Assembly (NCBI GenBank): GCA_016110215.1
Contig: JADWQD010000005.1
Span: 1,984,001 to 2,048,000, forward strand
From: Capronia americana
Lineage: Eukaryota > Ascomycota > Eurotiomycetes > Chaetothyriales > Herpotrichiellaceae
Reading direction: 5' to 3'
DNA: 64,000 bases
Below the pieces are notes generated by a model, which made no database searches, was not told where the DNA came from, and worked only from the letters and a program-made list of their open reading frames with translations. The translations under genes were made by a program, and so were the position numbers. This document shows, piece after piece, positions 32,120 to 44,200 of this stretch (the stretch's first letter is position 1; each line of letters begins with the position of its first letter).

Positions 32120-35100
32120 TCAACAGGAAGCATCATGAAGCTGTTTCATATGCCGGTCACTCTGAAACCCAACATCGGCAACATGTCTTTTCGCTTTTTG
32201 TTGTTCTCGGATTTCCTGTCAACGTGTTTAGCGTCAGGATGGCCCGGCCTGTGGGCTACAACTGCACATCAGGGGTCTCACCTTTTCCACCGTACCGGAG
32301 ACAATATATCGATGGACTTGGACTCTCTTTGTCTGAGGATGCCGTTGAGCTCTCGCGATTGCTTGCAGTTCCACACTTGGGTTCCAGTGCGGCTCAACGA
32401 GGAAGATGCGATTGGCAACGGCCAGATTCAAGCTGAGCTGCGGTCAGTCACGCAGTCAACGGACCCTCATTCACTTACCCATATGCGCCTGTCCCGGTTG
32501 TCATGAGCAATACCCGGATGCCATCATCACTGGTGAAGCGATCTAGAATTGGCTGCCGTCGGGCTTGACTTGTATCCCCATCGACCCGCAGGAATGGAAT
32601 TTTGTACCCTTCCAAATGCAGTTCAATGAGATCTAATGTTTTCGTCCAGCAAGAGAATACAATGCTCCCCAAGTCAGCGCGACTCACGAGGAATGGAACA
32701 TACACAGGGCTTACCTCTTGGTGCTGTCGTGATCTTCCCGGATGTGTCTCAACAACAGTTTGACCTTGGACGAAACCCCAGAAGTAACGAAATCGCCTCT
32801 GGCACGGTGGGGGCACTCCTTGTGAGTGGATATCATCCCCGTATCATCGGATATACTTGCAGGCGTAAGTACCCCAGAGTCGTCGAAATGAGATCCCTCA
32901 CATTCGTCGCACAGCACTGGCAGTTGCACCTCCAGCTGATGTCTTCTCACACAATTGGTGGCCAAGACCGGATTATGACTGTGGCAACGTGAGCATGCTA
33001 TCGTTCCATCAGCGCCCATCGCCTGCGCAATGTCCTCCCTCTGACTTTGCAGGTCCATCTCACTCCATGAAAACGGTTTCTGGAAACTCCCATGGTTGCA
33101 GATCAGACGCAGTTGCAGGTGTATCTGGAACCTGCCGTATGGGACTTTCGTCAATTTCTGGCGCTTGTCACGATTCCCGTGCGAGATTGCAAAGGTCATC
33201 AATGTTACCGTCTCATCATATTGCTTCCGTTCTTCAGCGGTAAATCGGACGACATGTACCTTTTCATCCAAAGGCGGCAGCTCAAGATGTTTCGACGTAC
33301 GCCGAAGACAGTATGAATCCAGGAGTTGAGATAGCATTTCCGAGGCCTGCCGCGTATCATTGTGGAACGGGATCTTGACATACTTGCGAAATAAGATGGG
33401 GTGATCGAAGGGCTCTGCTCGGATGAAAGCCAGTAATGCTCCAAGGTCATCGAGTCCATTCTGAATGGGCGTTCCCGTCAAGCACCATCGACGGGTACTA
33501 TGGAGTTCCATGACTGACGCGAACAAGGTCGTCTGTTGTTCCCTGATCGTGTGGGCTTCGTCAAGCAGGATTCTGAACCAGGAAACACGATTCAAATGTC
33601 CCCTGCCTATCTTTCGGTCGGCCGCTAGGGTATGATATGTTGTGAGAACAATATCCGAGGCGCAAATCCTGACGTTGAGCCTGTCACGCCGCTTACCATG
33701 GTACTTCACGATCTTGACGGAGTCGACCAGATGAGTTTCGATTTCCCTGCACCATTCGTACATGACGAGTAGAGACGGTAGGACTATCAGGGTTGCTCTG
33801 CTTGCAACTTCGATGGCCGGAGTATGTTGACTCCGCTGCCACCCATCGGACCATTCTGCGGCTTCTGGCAGAGTCCTTGCGATGTGCGCCAGAGCCGAGA
33901 GAGTCTTCCCCATTCCCATGTCGTGCGCCAGGATTCCGCCTCCGATTTCAGGCTGATGCTGTGAGGTGCACTCTCCGGTTAAGACATGCCGGTATTGGGG
34001 ATGTGTCAAGCTACCTTCCTGCCTCCAAAGCCGAAACTTGGCTGGGATAGGTCCAGCTTCTCTCTGCGACATGAAGGCGACGGCTTCTTTCTGCCAAGGA
34101 AACAGGGGCGCCGTTTTGACCAAAGTGCCGCCATCCAAACCCTGGAGGCCGCGGTCGCGAGATTCCTGGTCACAGATTCTCCTCAGCACGACGTCTTCGC
34201 TCTCTTTCAATGTGGGCTCCGGACGAGGTTCAAACAGTATTGTTTCCTCATCCTCGCTTTGTAGGCCTGGGCCGAAATCCATCATGTGAGGGTTGTCATA
34301 TTCGTAGATGGCATCCAAATATCGTGGGTGCTGTAGATAGACCCTGTGCTTTGACAGACATGATCCTACGGCCTGGCAGACATCGGCACTGCCATACACG
34401 TTGATGTCGACGTCGACGATCAACTCAGCTGACCTCCTATGGGGCTGCAATAGTTGCCGGCACTGTCGAAGATCAATGAAGACCTCAAATGACACAGATT
34501 CGATCCTTCGAGCGCTTCTCAAGGGCTCAGTCACTCTGTTGCACAGTTGTCCGAATTTCGTGCCGTCCTCAAAATTGACCCAGATAATGTTATATAATGG
34601 GCTCAAAAGCAGACGAAGGGCATCTCCGGACGTTTCGGAGTCCATGATCTTGGCTTGAAGCGAGCTTCTATTGCCCTCGAACCTTGTTGAGACGCTGTGA
34701 ATCCTTCCAAAGCATTTTTGTCCGCTCATGACCTGGTCATTGTCTCCAGGAAGTCGTGGCAGCGAATTTTCTTCGGACGAGACATTTGGTCCCGGCTGGC
34801 AATTCAAATCCAGCCAGCACCCGATTTTTTGGCCAACTTTTTCTACCGTCGCCTGCGTAAGGGATGACAATGAGCCGTCGCAGTGTTCTCGCCAGTCATA
34901 GAGCTGTGATTTTGTAACTCCGTACGTATATTCGGAGGGTATTAGATCATTCAAGTCTCCGAGACCAAGTGTGGAAATCGAGTAGTCGAACCATGATGAT
35001 TCCGGTGGCAATGGACCATCCTGATCCGAGAGACCTGCATTGCGCTTCGATGGGACATGGGTCGACTCTGGCGATTCTCTCGGTGAGGGTAATTGCTGAT

Positions 35101-35329
35101 CGCCAGCTGTCATCTTGGGATCATTCCTGACGATCTGGTAAGCCACTCTGGTACACCGACTACCCGTAACTCGAACTTCGCCATTATCTGCACTCCTTTC
35201 AAGCTTCAGACCACAGGTTATATGTCGTTCAATGGTTGGCTCGACGTAATATTTTGAGATTCGTGAATCAGGTGTTGAATCAGGCTGATGCACCTGAGCC
35301 GCCCAAGGCGCACTCCAGGCACACCACAT
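32120..35329 (-). CDS. SNF2-family ATPase, Rad5/Rad16-like
   Basis: Exons run >35329-32715, 32664-32479, 32432-32282 and 32215-32120; introns are 50, 46 and 66 bp. From the first in-frame ATG at 35329 the product is 1015 residues, but the frame is open up to 35530 without an ATG, so the 5' end is uncertain. The N-terminal third has no clear domain. The ATPase has Walker A DMGMGKT (about residue 470), DEAH (about 590), LTGTPIQN, then a Cys-rich stretch (CSRC, CDEC, ECPH) where Rad5-like proteins carry a RING; here the finger looks incomplete. The helicase C lobe has FLRVDGDTSQARRQ, TTGTGAYG joined to LNLAVANRIFLVEPHWNP, and motif VI QAIARAQRHPQTK. It likely remodels chromatin or acts in DNA repair. 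It is divergent from the STAND gene. Confidence 0.85.
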
Positions 35330-35617
35330 GTATTGGAACGCGGGAGAGCCGACAAGGGCGAAGCACTGACTGGGCTGATCAGGGCGCGGCGGCTGCACTC
35401 TTAAGCGCCCGAGAAAGGGTAGGGCAATTTGCTCACAGCCACAATCACAGGCTGTGCCGAGCACTCGGTGCCTGGAAGCCGACACCTCGTATCGGCTGAT
35501 TCCTAAAGTAATGTCAGTGAATACCGCCAAAACCTTGCCTCAATTCTTACACAGTAGGAGAAGCGAAGGGTGCTCTTGACTGTCAGGTGCTGGGACTGTC
35601 CTCATCACTGCCTGATC
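35330..35617. promoter_or_regulatory. Divergent region between SNF2 and STAND genes
   Basis: At most 288 bp separate the chosen start codons. The left part stays open in the SNF2 frame up to 35530, so the real promoter may be still shorter. No clear TATA box. Confidence 0.4.
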
Positions 35618-38600
35618 ATGGCATCTCAGGGCTCTCCTGCTCCCAACGCGGCAGTCGAGAGGGGCTTTCAAGAGGCTCTGAACAAGTTCAAACCCCGGCT
35701 GACAAGGGAAGAGCGTGAAAGTTTTCGACTCGCGACTCTCGATGACCTGACTCGCACAGCTCGAAAGATTCAGGCAGAGCAGGCGGAAAGGTCAGCGGCG
35801 ATGCACTTGCCCCGCATCCGCGCTTTCCTCGAAGCCTTCAAACAGTTCGGTGAGGTGGTTGAAGTTTTCCTGAACTGCTCCGAAATTGTAGCGTTTGTTT
35901 GGGGCCCGATGAAATTTTTACTCCAGGTCAGTGTCGCCTCTGGACGCGACGGAGACCTTGGCAGAGCTGGTTGTCATCTACCTCTGGAAGTGCAAAGCCC
36001 TGACATTCTCTCAACAGACGACTAGCAATTTTGCCGACGCATTCGACACCTTGCTAAATGCCTATGAGCAGATCGGCGAAGTGTTGCCGTTGATCGGAGA
36101 ATACAGAGATCTGTTCAATGGCAATTCCCATTTCGATCAAGCACTAACAGCGATCTACGGCGATGTGCTGGAGTTTCACAGACGCGCACTCCGTGTCTTC
36201 ACCGGTCCTGTTTGGAGACAGATCTTTCGGAGCATGTGGAAGGATTTCGAGACTCGGTTTCGGTATATCCTTGAGAGCATCCGAAGCCACAAAGAGCTGA
36301 TCGAGAGCCATGCAACCGCGTTGCATTTTTCGCAGTCGCGGAAAGACCGCAGAGCTGCCTTGGACCGCCTCGAGCATGTGGAGGCAGAACAACTTCTGGT
36401 CAAACACACCAACTTCATCAGATGGCTGGCTGAAAGCCATGAGCCCATCGATCACGAAACTGCGTGTAATAGTAGGGAGGAATTCCCGAACACCGGCAAC
36501 TGGCTCCTGAAGAGTCAGAAGTACAAAGAGTGGCGACTGAAGGACGTGCCTGCCAACCCACTGCTCTGGCTTCATGGTATCCCCGGGGCAGGTAAGACTG
36601 TGCTCGCCTCTGTCGTCATCGAGCATTGCCAAAGCGATAAGTCTGCGAATACGGTGTATTTCTATTGCAAGGACGGCGATACGCGGAAGACCACCTTCAT
36701 TGGCCTGCTGACTGCCGTGCTCTGCCAGCTGGTCCATCGTGAGCATAAATTGCTGACCTGGTGCTGTGATGAACAGTCAAAGAGCGGCCAGGCAACTCTG
36801 AAGTCAACGAAGCTGGGAAGAGATATCCTGAAGACAGCTCTTTCCATTGAGAAGAAGACGTACCTCGTTGTGGATGGAGTGGACGAGTGTCCGCGCAATG
36901 AGCGGGACGCCATCCTAAAATTTGTTGTGGAAGTAGTGAATCATTGCAATGAGCAGACACCAGGTCAGTTGCGGGCAATTCTGATAAGCCAAAACGAAAA
37001 CGATATCCGTTCCCGCTTGGCGACAGCGTCTGAGCTTGAAATCCAAGCAGCAGACACCGATATTGACATCCGCACCTTTGTCAACCATGACTTCAAGGAG
37101 ATGAAGGATAGGTTCGATCTCGACGACATTGAATGCCGGGATGTCATGGATCTGATCTGTGACCGCTCCAAAGGTAGACGACCTCAACACGTCTTAGAAG
37201 CTTTGCTAACCGCTAAGACAGGAATGTTTCTATTTGCGGAGTTGGTCATGATAAGCCTTCGAGCGTCTGTCAATCGTAAAGAATTTCGCAAGCAGGCTAG
37301 TCCAGGCGAATTCCCTAAAGGACTGCACCAAGCGTGAGTTTTCCTGGGGTTGATTTCAATCCTATATGTTCACTTACAACAAGCCCGGCCAGTTAATTTA
37401 CATTCAATCGAGTCCTGCTGCTGACGTGTTCTCAGGTACAGGAGAATCACAGACAGGATTAAAACAAAGAGTGAGCAACAACGAGCGTTCGCAAAGCGCG
37501 TTCTTGCTTGGATGTGCCGCGCTCGTCGACCATTGAAATGGCAAGAGATTCAAGGGGCTTGTTCTATTGACGAGGTAGCCTTGTTTATAGACTTGCAAGA
37601 ACTCAAGTCTCGTGTCCACATCAGAGACATATGCGGGTCGTTAATCACTCACTTGTCCGCCGATCGGCTCGGATTGGTGCACAGCAGTGCCAAACAGTAG
37701 GTTATTGGGAAATAAGGCATAGTCGTGATCTACTGACCTAGACAGTTACCTCGTCGAAATCGGCTTTGTCGACAAGCAGCGCACGGAATTGGACCTCGCT
37801 TCGACGTGTATGAAATACCTGATCTTTCCTTGCTTCGACCATGATATTGATAACGCAACTCTGATTCAAAATATTCGTCGAGGTGATCTGGCATTCCAAG
37901 AGTATGCCGCTGCACATTGGTCTGATCATGTGGCCTTCATTGCCAATGGAGATGGTCCGTCTGAAGACGCCGAGAATGGGCTAGCAGACGCTCTTTCGGA
38001 GTTTGTGGCAAGCTACGACATTCGTGGAGCTGAAGACGAGGATAATAATCAAGGCATGAATACAAAGTACCAGGCCTTCAAAGACCACCCCTGCTATGAC
38101 GACCTTCAGCTCGTTATGGGACTGATCGAAGCCAGGCGGAGAAAGGGACTCGACGGCTTGGACGATGTTATCCCAGAGAGGCTGTCGGTGGTGCTCGACA
38201 GGAATCGTAAGGTGCTTGAAGGCTTTGCAACAGCAGATCCGCCCGACCCCTGTGTTCAGGGGCTGCTGAAGGCATACGGAGATAAGTGGTTCAAGTGCAC
38301 AAAAGCTGCGTGCTTTTACTTCAATGAAGGCTTTATTGACCAGAAGACAAGAGACGTTCACCTTGAACGGCATGAGATGCCGTTCATGTGTATTGTCGAA
38401 GGCTGCGAGTTCTCGGAACGGCAGGGGTTCGCGAAACAAGCTCAGCTTGACAAGCACATGCGGCTTTACCATCCCCAGGGCGGCAAATGCGAAGCCACAT
38501 TCGCGAAGCTGAAAATGGAGCGCAGGAAGAAGGAGCTCCCTGGGCTTCGATCGCAGACCTCAAGCTCGACAAGTCACCAGAATTCCGGGAAATTCAAGTG

Positions 38601-39102
38601 TCCGACTTGCGACAAGGCTTTCACACGACAAACGAACCTCAACAATCATTTGAGGACCCATTCCGGGGAAAAGCCTTTTGTATGTGAGACCTGCAACACG
38701 GCGTTTGCTCGAAGGAACGACCTCAACCGCCACAAGCAGACGCACACTGGTACCCGCCAGTTTATTTGCAAAGACCGCCCCTGGCATGAGCTGGTCCAAG
38801 GCCAATGGGGCTGTGGTCAGGCTTTTGCTAGGGCGGAAAATCTGAAAAATCACTTCCGCAGCGGAAAAGGCAGAGAGTGCATCCAACCATATCTCGAACA
38901 GCGTCGGATCAGGGAGCCACAGAATACGGCGACCGTGTTGCAGAACCTGACGCCTGAGGAGCGCATCATCGAGGCAATGCTGTGTGACTTCCCAGAATTG
39001 GCTACCCAGTACGGTGGCGTTCTGGAAGAGGCTCTATCTGACCTCGACAACACTGAGACTCTAGAAAGGCCTTGTACACCCGTTCAAAGTCCACGAGCAT
39101 GA
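35618..39102 (+). CDS. STAND protein: DUF7708-like, NACHT and C2H2 zinc fingers
   Basis: Four exons: 35618-35926, 36018-37333, 37436-37696 and 37746-39102, giving 1080 residues; introns are 91, 102, 49 bp with branch points such as CCTGAC and GCTGAC. Residues 1-170 match the fungal N-terminal domain I know as DUF7708 (VWGPMKFLLQ at the exon 1 end). The NACHT domain has Walker A GIPGAGKT (290-297) and Walker B YLVVDGVDEC (385-394). A winged-helix-like region follows (RPLKWQEIQGACSID). From residue 810 on come five C2H2-type fingers; two are canonical and linked by HSGEKPF (about 914-962), the others variant. Fungal NLR-like proteins of this kind act as signal sensors; zinc fingers in the C-terminal position suggest a DNA-directed output. 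That role is inference. Confidence 0.86.
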
Positions 39103-39756
39103 GAAATTATGGCGTACTCTGTCGTTTGATCTCGTCAGAGTTCTTCCAGCAAGCCGGTATTTCGATTGGAGGTGATCGCTAAGGGCGGCAGTCTGTGTTG
39201 CTGCTGGGAACCGGACCTCCTATTTGGCTTCGAACCTTAGGATATACGCTGAGCTAGGTTACAAGATGTGTAACACGGCCTGACGGGAGCCGCCGATGAT
39301 GTCGATGAGGATTCCAGTGATTTGGAAGATTGCCCGAGCCAGCGAGGCCTGTGGGCCAGGAGTGTAAACCCGATGGCGGAGAAGGGTATCTTCGCTGGAG
39401 GTCGCAACCACAGGGACGGCCGTCAGGATGAAAGGACATCTATCATGGACGGTGAGATGCCGCAGGCGCCAAGTAGATGCTTTCAGAAGATTCCTCTCCA
39501 GCACTCAATAGCTCATTGATTACTGTGCATTCTCACGGCGACACTCGCGAAATCGTGCCAATATCATCACGCCAGCATTGGTGCATCGTCAAAAAGGCGT
39601 TCACTCAAGAAGAAGACGACGCCGACGCAATCAAGAGTTCCGCAGATCAGGTGCAAAAGGCCCCGGCTCCGGGTGCGAAACACACCAATGACACAAAAGC
39701 TGCACGGTTTGCTGCTCGCGGCGTCTGATCTCCGAACAGAGCCACAGCGAGCCCTG
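39103..39756. other. Intergenic region between convergent genes
   Basis: 654 bp. A frame of 83 codons with an ATG at 39477 has an acidic translation without a known domain and is not called. Nothing else is seen. Confidence 0.45.
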
Positions 39757-40803
39757 CTAGTCATCCGGGGTTGCTGGGGATGTGGAAATGATCTGAGGAA
39801 GGGCTACTTGTCGCTCGAGTCGACGCCGGGCGGCGATTTCTAACTTAACGCCTGGCTGATCCAACCGCTCCCAGAGAGCCATTTCTGCAGCCAGTTCGTT
39901 GTCGTACCTTGTTACAGCACTCTCAAATCCAGAATACCAGTCAGGCATGTTGTAGAGGCCGTAATGCGCCTTCGTGTATTCCCAGTACTCTGGATACCAG
40001 CCGGCGAATTGCCAGTCAATGACCGCAACGATCTTGCGATTGCGCACAATTAGATTGCCCGTCCCAATGTCGGCGTGAGAGAAACAAGTTCGATATTGAC
40101 GAGTGTGGATCTGTGGGACGGCTTCGCCGAAGGACTGCACACTGTTCCCTAGTGAAATGTGTCCACGGAGCAAGGAATGGAATTCTTCATGGTTGGTGAA
40201 AGGGCCAAAGACCCTGTATCCCACTCGCCCGTCAAGACATGGTCCTAGTTCTGCCGAAGCGACAAGTTCCTTTTGAGGCGGTTCAAGGGCTCGAAGTTGG
40301 TCGATATATCCGGCAACTTGTTTAACAATGGCTTGTTTCTCCTCGATCGATAGAAGATTGCGCGACCATACAAATGCGAGAGTGTCCCCTTCGACCCATT
40401 CCATCTCAATGTACAGGCGTCCGTAGAGTCGATGGGTTCGATGAACCTTCGGTACAGGTATCGAAGTGTGTTGGGCGACATAGTTTAGGGCTTCAAGCTC
40501 CGCGGATTCGCATGGACCTTTGATGGCTCGGGTTCTGTTCACTCTCACTACGCTCAGTCCATAGGAGCCAAAGCGCTTGTTGCCCAGCCAAAGCCGAGCT
40601 TCGAGGACAAGAGAAGATATCCTCTGTAAGATGGGCATAGTGACCACGGTTGGAGGTGAACAGATCCCTGTGCGCCGCCGAAGCGTGTCGCAAGGATCAT
40701 GGTTTGAGGCGCTTCTCGATGTGACTCGATTCGAAGGACATGATGAACTCAAAACGGGCCAATACTGTATCACAAGCCGCGTCCCAACGCGTAGACGCCC
40801 CAT
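39757..40803 (-). CDS. Aminoglycoside-phosphotransferase-like kinase
   Basis: One frame of 348 codons from ATG at 40803-40801. The protein-kinase-like fold of the APH family (PF01636) is shown by LYIEMEWVEGDTL (hinge, about 130-142), the catalytic-loop motif HADIGTGN (243-250) and the metal-binding VIDWQFAG with Asp263. The canonical loop is HGDLxxxN, so the glycine is replaced by alanine, which is frequent in fungal members. A typical nucleotide-binding Lys is likely Lys95 (TRAIKGP). The first 55 residues look unrelated to the family; translation from the internal Met56 (MPILQRISSLVLEARLWLG) would give a more usual N-terminus. Fungi carry many such kinases; their substrates are mostly unknown, and this one is not evidence of drug resistance. 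Confidence 0.83.
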   Translation of the reverse strand: MGRLRVGTRLVIQYWPVLSSSCPSNRVTSRSASNHDPCDTLRRRTGICSPPTVVTMPILQRISSLVLEARLWLGNKRFGSYGLSVVRVNRTRAIKGPCESAELEALNYVAQHTSIPVPKVHRTHRLYGRLYIEMEWVEGDTLAFVWSRNLLSIEEKQAIVKQVAGYIDQLRALEPPQKELVASAELGPCLDGRVGYRVFGPFTNHEEFHSLLRGHISLGNSVQSFGEAVPQIHTRQYRTCFSHADIGTGNLIVRNRKIVAVIDWQFAGWYPEYWEYTKAHYGLYNMPDWYSGFESAVTRYDNELAAEMALWERLDQPGVKLEIAARRRLERQVALPQIISTSPATPDD

Positions 40804-41265
40804 GACGCGTTGTCATTACAGACCCTCGGTGAACCTTCCCAGTGACATGCTCTTGCCCTTCGTGGCTGAGTCAAGCCTGTGTCCTGTGTTCATAAGGCCC
40901 CCCAGCGTGCCGTCCCTGCGGCTCTAATTGAAAGCAGCTGCTGCACGAGGGCTAGCTGCATCGGCCCAGCAGCGCTTCGTGTCCAGGTTCTCCTGCACAA
41001 GCTGTCTCAAGTCCGCGGGCTGTGAATCCCCTAGAGCTCGCCAGTCCGCCAATAGAGATGCCGATGCTGGCTTTGGGTCCAAAGCGTGCAGCGCCGGGCC
41101 TGATCAGGCCCCAAACTGCTGAAGCGATGTGGCGAGGCACGAAGCCGCAAAGGCGACGGCATACACCACTTCCAATATCTTTTCTTCTCGGCCAGATGAT
41201 GCCCTTCATGCGCGCCACTCTGCATCTCTCTTCCTGTTCGCAGGGTTTTCCTGCGTCGGGCTCTT
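40804..41265. other. Divergent intergenic region
   Basis: 462 bp between the kinase gene and the DUF3433 gene, presumably holding both promoters. No further element is recognised. Confidence 0.5.
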
Positions 41266-44200
41266 ATGATCGACGACATGTCGAACGATGACCGACGAGT
41301 CTCAAACCAAGTGTCAGTGCCAGAAGCCTTGCCCAACTTGGGGATATCACCACCATCAGTCGTCCCTGTGCCAGAGTCAAGTCGACTCTCTCCGGCGCCT
41401 TCGATTGCCCCGTCGCATCCACAACGGACGAACACCTCGTCTCAGGCCTCTCAGGCCTCTCAGGCCAAGCCTGATGAAGAAGCATTGAACGAGGTTCATT
41501 TACAGCACAGATCATGGCGATCGCGGTCGCTACAAAGGCGAACGCTCCTTGCTTTTGCTGCAATCTTTGTCGCTCTTTTGGCTGCCATCGAAGCCATCGT
41601 CGAGGTAGCCCACAATAACGACGGCATAGCGAACGCTGATGAGAATGCCTACTACCTTTGGACTTATGGGCCGGTTGCTGGTAAGTTTGTCCGTGTACCA
41701 TACTAGACATGTATTGATCAACGTGCATAGTTCTGACCGTGACCCTCGCGTTCTGGTCTCGGATCGAATACAGATCAAAGCAACTAGCCCCGTACATTCT
41801 CCTGCATGGCAACCCTGCCTCCATTGATCAAGCTATTCATCTCGACTATGTCTCTCCAATCGCACCCACAACTATTTATCAAGCCATACGGAACCGCAAC
41901 GTCCTGGTCGCCTTGGCCTCGATCTCCTCTCTTCTTGTTACACTACTCATTGTCGTCTCCACTGGCCTTCTCGGCTTGGTATCCTTCCAGCTGGAACAGA
42001 CTGGCATTCTGATGGCGGTTTCGGATTCGTTCATGAACAAAGTATCGTCTCTCCCTTCCTACCCAGGGGTTCAAATGCCTTTCTATGTCTACGACGCCAT
42101 CCACAATCTCACATTAAAATATCCTGCCGGGACTACAGCATCATTTGCGTATCAAAACTTTACTTCAGCCGATGCCTCTGCGACCGACACACTAAGTGCA
42201 GAAGTTGACGGGTTCTCGGCGAAACTCACTTGTGAACCAGCTATGCTCCATTTTGGTGGTCTCTCATTGACTGTACCTACCGGCGGACAGCCATACAACA
42301 CCTACGAGCCTACGGATGATGTTTCCAATGTTACAGTCATTTTAGACGGCTGTGAGGCAAAGGTAACACCGCCATTATATACGACGAAAATCGGGGTAAA
42401 GCAAACCTTTGGACAGTTTCTTAAAGTGGCGTGTACCGGTGGTGCAGATGAGGAAACCTCGCAACGCATCCTGATCTACACAATGGAGCTTGTGATCAAC
42501 TCATCGGCATACGCAGATGAATACCACCTCACGTATGACTACACTATTACCCGTTCAACTCAACTCCTATGTAAACCGTCATACAACCTGCCTCGTCTCA
42601 GCATCACAGCTGATCGAGCCAGCGGTACGAGCACTGCAGCGACTGTAGTCGACGCTTCGCCGGCCGTCAGCGGTCGGACGATAACCGGGCTTAGTGCCTG
42701 GAATTTGACAGACTTCATCTTGGAGTCTTTGTCATCCATTTCGCCTTACAACGCTGACAGCTACTTCAGTCCAGAATTCGTGCTCGCGAGACAGTCTCGT
42801 ATCGACCTCACCGACGAGGATATGTTCGAAATGTCCAATCTACAAGCCTTACTACCACCGTTCTTCACTTCGGTTTCCGCCCAGATTGCCAGGGAAGTAC
42901 TCACAGAACCTTCGCAGGCAATCATCGTCGGGTCCTCCACCACAACACGTGCGCGATTGATCGTCCGGTCGCTTTCAGCTCGCATCATGGAGGCCACTCT
43001 CGCTGTACTCGCTGTGGCTGCAGTCGTTATGGCCATGTTTTGCCCACGAACACCTTCAGTTCCATGCGATCCAGGATCCATTTCCGGCTCCGCGACTGTC
43101 TTTTTACTGAACGAAGCCCTTTTTGAGCGTTCCAAAAAAGAGAGGTGTCCAGAGAATACCGGACTGCCACGCCAGTTTTGGCGACCTCTGGTTCTAAAGC
43201 CTACTATCCGCGGCCTCGGCTTGTTTACCGTCGCTGCCGTTGTTGTTGTGCTGGAGAGCCTGTTGCAAGTCTCCCGGAAGCACAATGGCATTACCGACGT
43301 CGATCTGAATCAGTATATTCACTATACCTGGACATATATTCCTGCGTTAATGATGGTCGTTATCAAGCTGTTCGCTCTATCGCTTGACTTCAATACGAGG
43401 CTGCTGGCTCCGTTTTCGCGGCTGAGAAGCGGCGGAACCTACGAAAATGCATTGAACGTCAGTTATTTGAAACAGCTTGCACCCGCCGCCATCATCTCCT
43501 CGGTCCGAACGCGACAGTTCGCCGTGACCGCGACGACGCTCATGGCGCTCGTTGGCGGGCTCCTCACCATTGTCGTCAGCGGCGTGTACGACGTGGCACA
43601 GGTACCGACTCAATCGCCCGTTCAAGTACAGCGTCAAGACTCATTCCGGTCCGTCGAGAACATCACCCTTGACAATACTGCAAATGATAAGGGAGGGATG
43701 CTCGGTGCCCTGATCCTTGATCAGAACCTGTCATACCCAAAGTGGACGTATGACGAGTTTGTTTTCCCCGAGTTGGAGATCGTACGTGAGTCCAGTGGCC
43801 GGGAACTTGGCGACTTCATTGATACCACCGTGCCGGCCTTGCATGCCAACCTCCATTGTAGGTATTTGACAGACTCTCAGGTAAACGCTTCGGTAAATTG
43901 GACCAACGGTGGGGAGTTAAACATTGTGAAGCCCCCAGCCCTCGCTGACTACGTCAATACACAATCCGATATCTATCTAGGAGGTACTGGCACAGTCTCG
44001 CCGGGCGGAGTTTTTGGTGTGTCTGACTGGGGAGGAGATGGGAACGGAATAGGCGATCCGCCGGAATACGCTTACATCTGGGGAGGCTTGAGCGGCCGGG
44101 AGATCGACCACGTCGTAATCCTCATGTGCGACGAAGACATTCACACCATCGATGTATCTACGCGGTTCTCGCTACCTGACTTCTCCATCGACGCACGCGT

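Noticed and set aside
35506..35553. Candidate first intron of the SNF2 gene
   Set aside because: Signals are good, but any join with the downstream frame makes a TGA codon, so it was not used.
39477..39728. Small gene of 83 codons with an ATG
   Set aside because: No homology signal that I recognise, acidic low-information sequence, no promoter or intron support.
39757..40803. Reading the APH-like kinase as an antibiotic-resistance gene
   Set aside because: Fungal genomes hold many such kinases with unknown small-molecule substrates; nothing here points to aminoglycosides.
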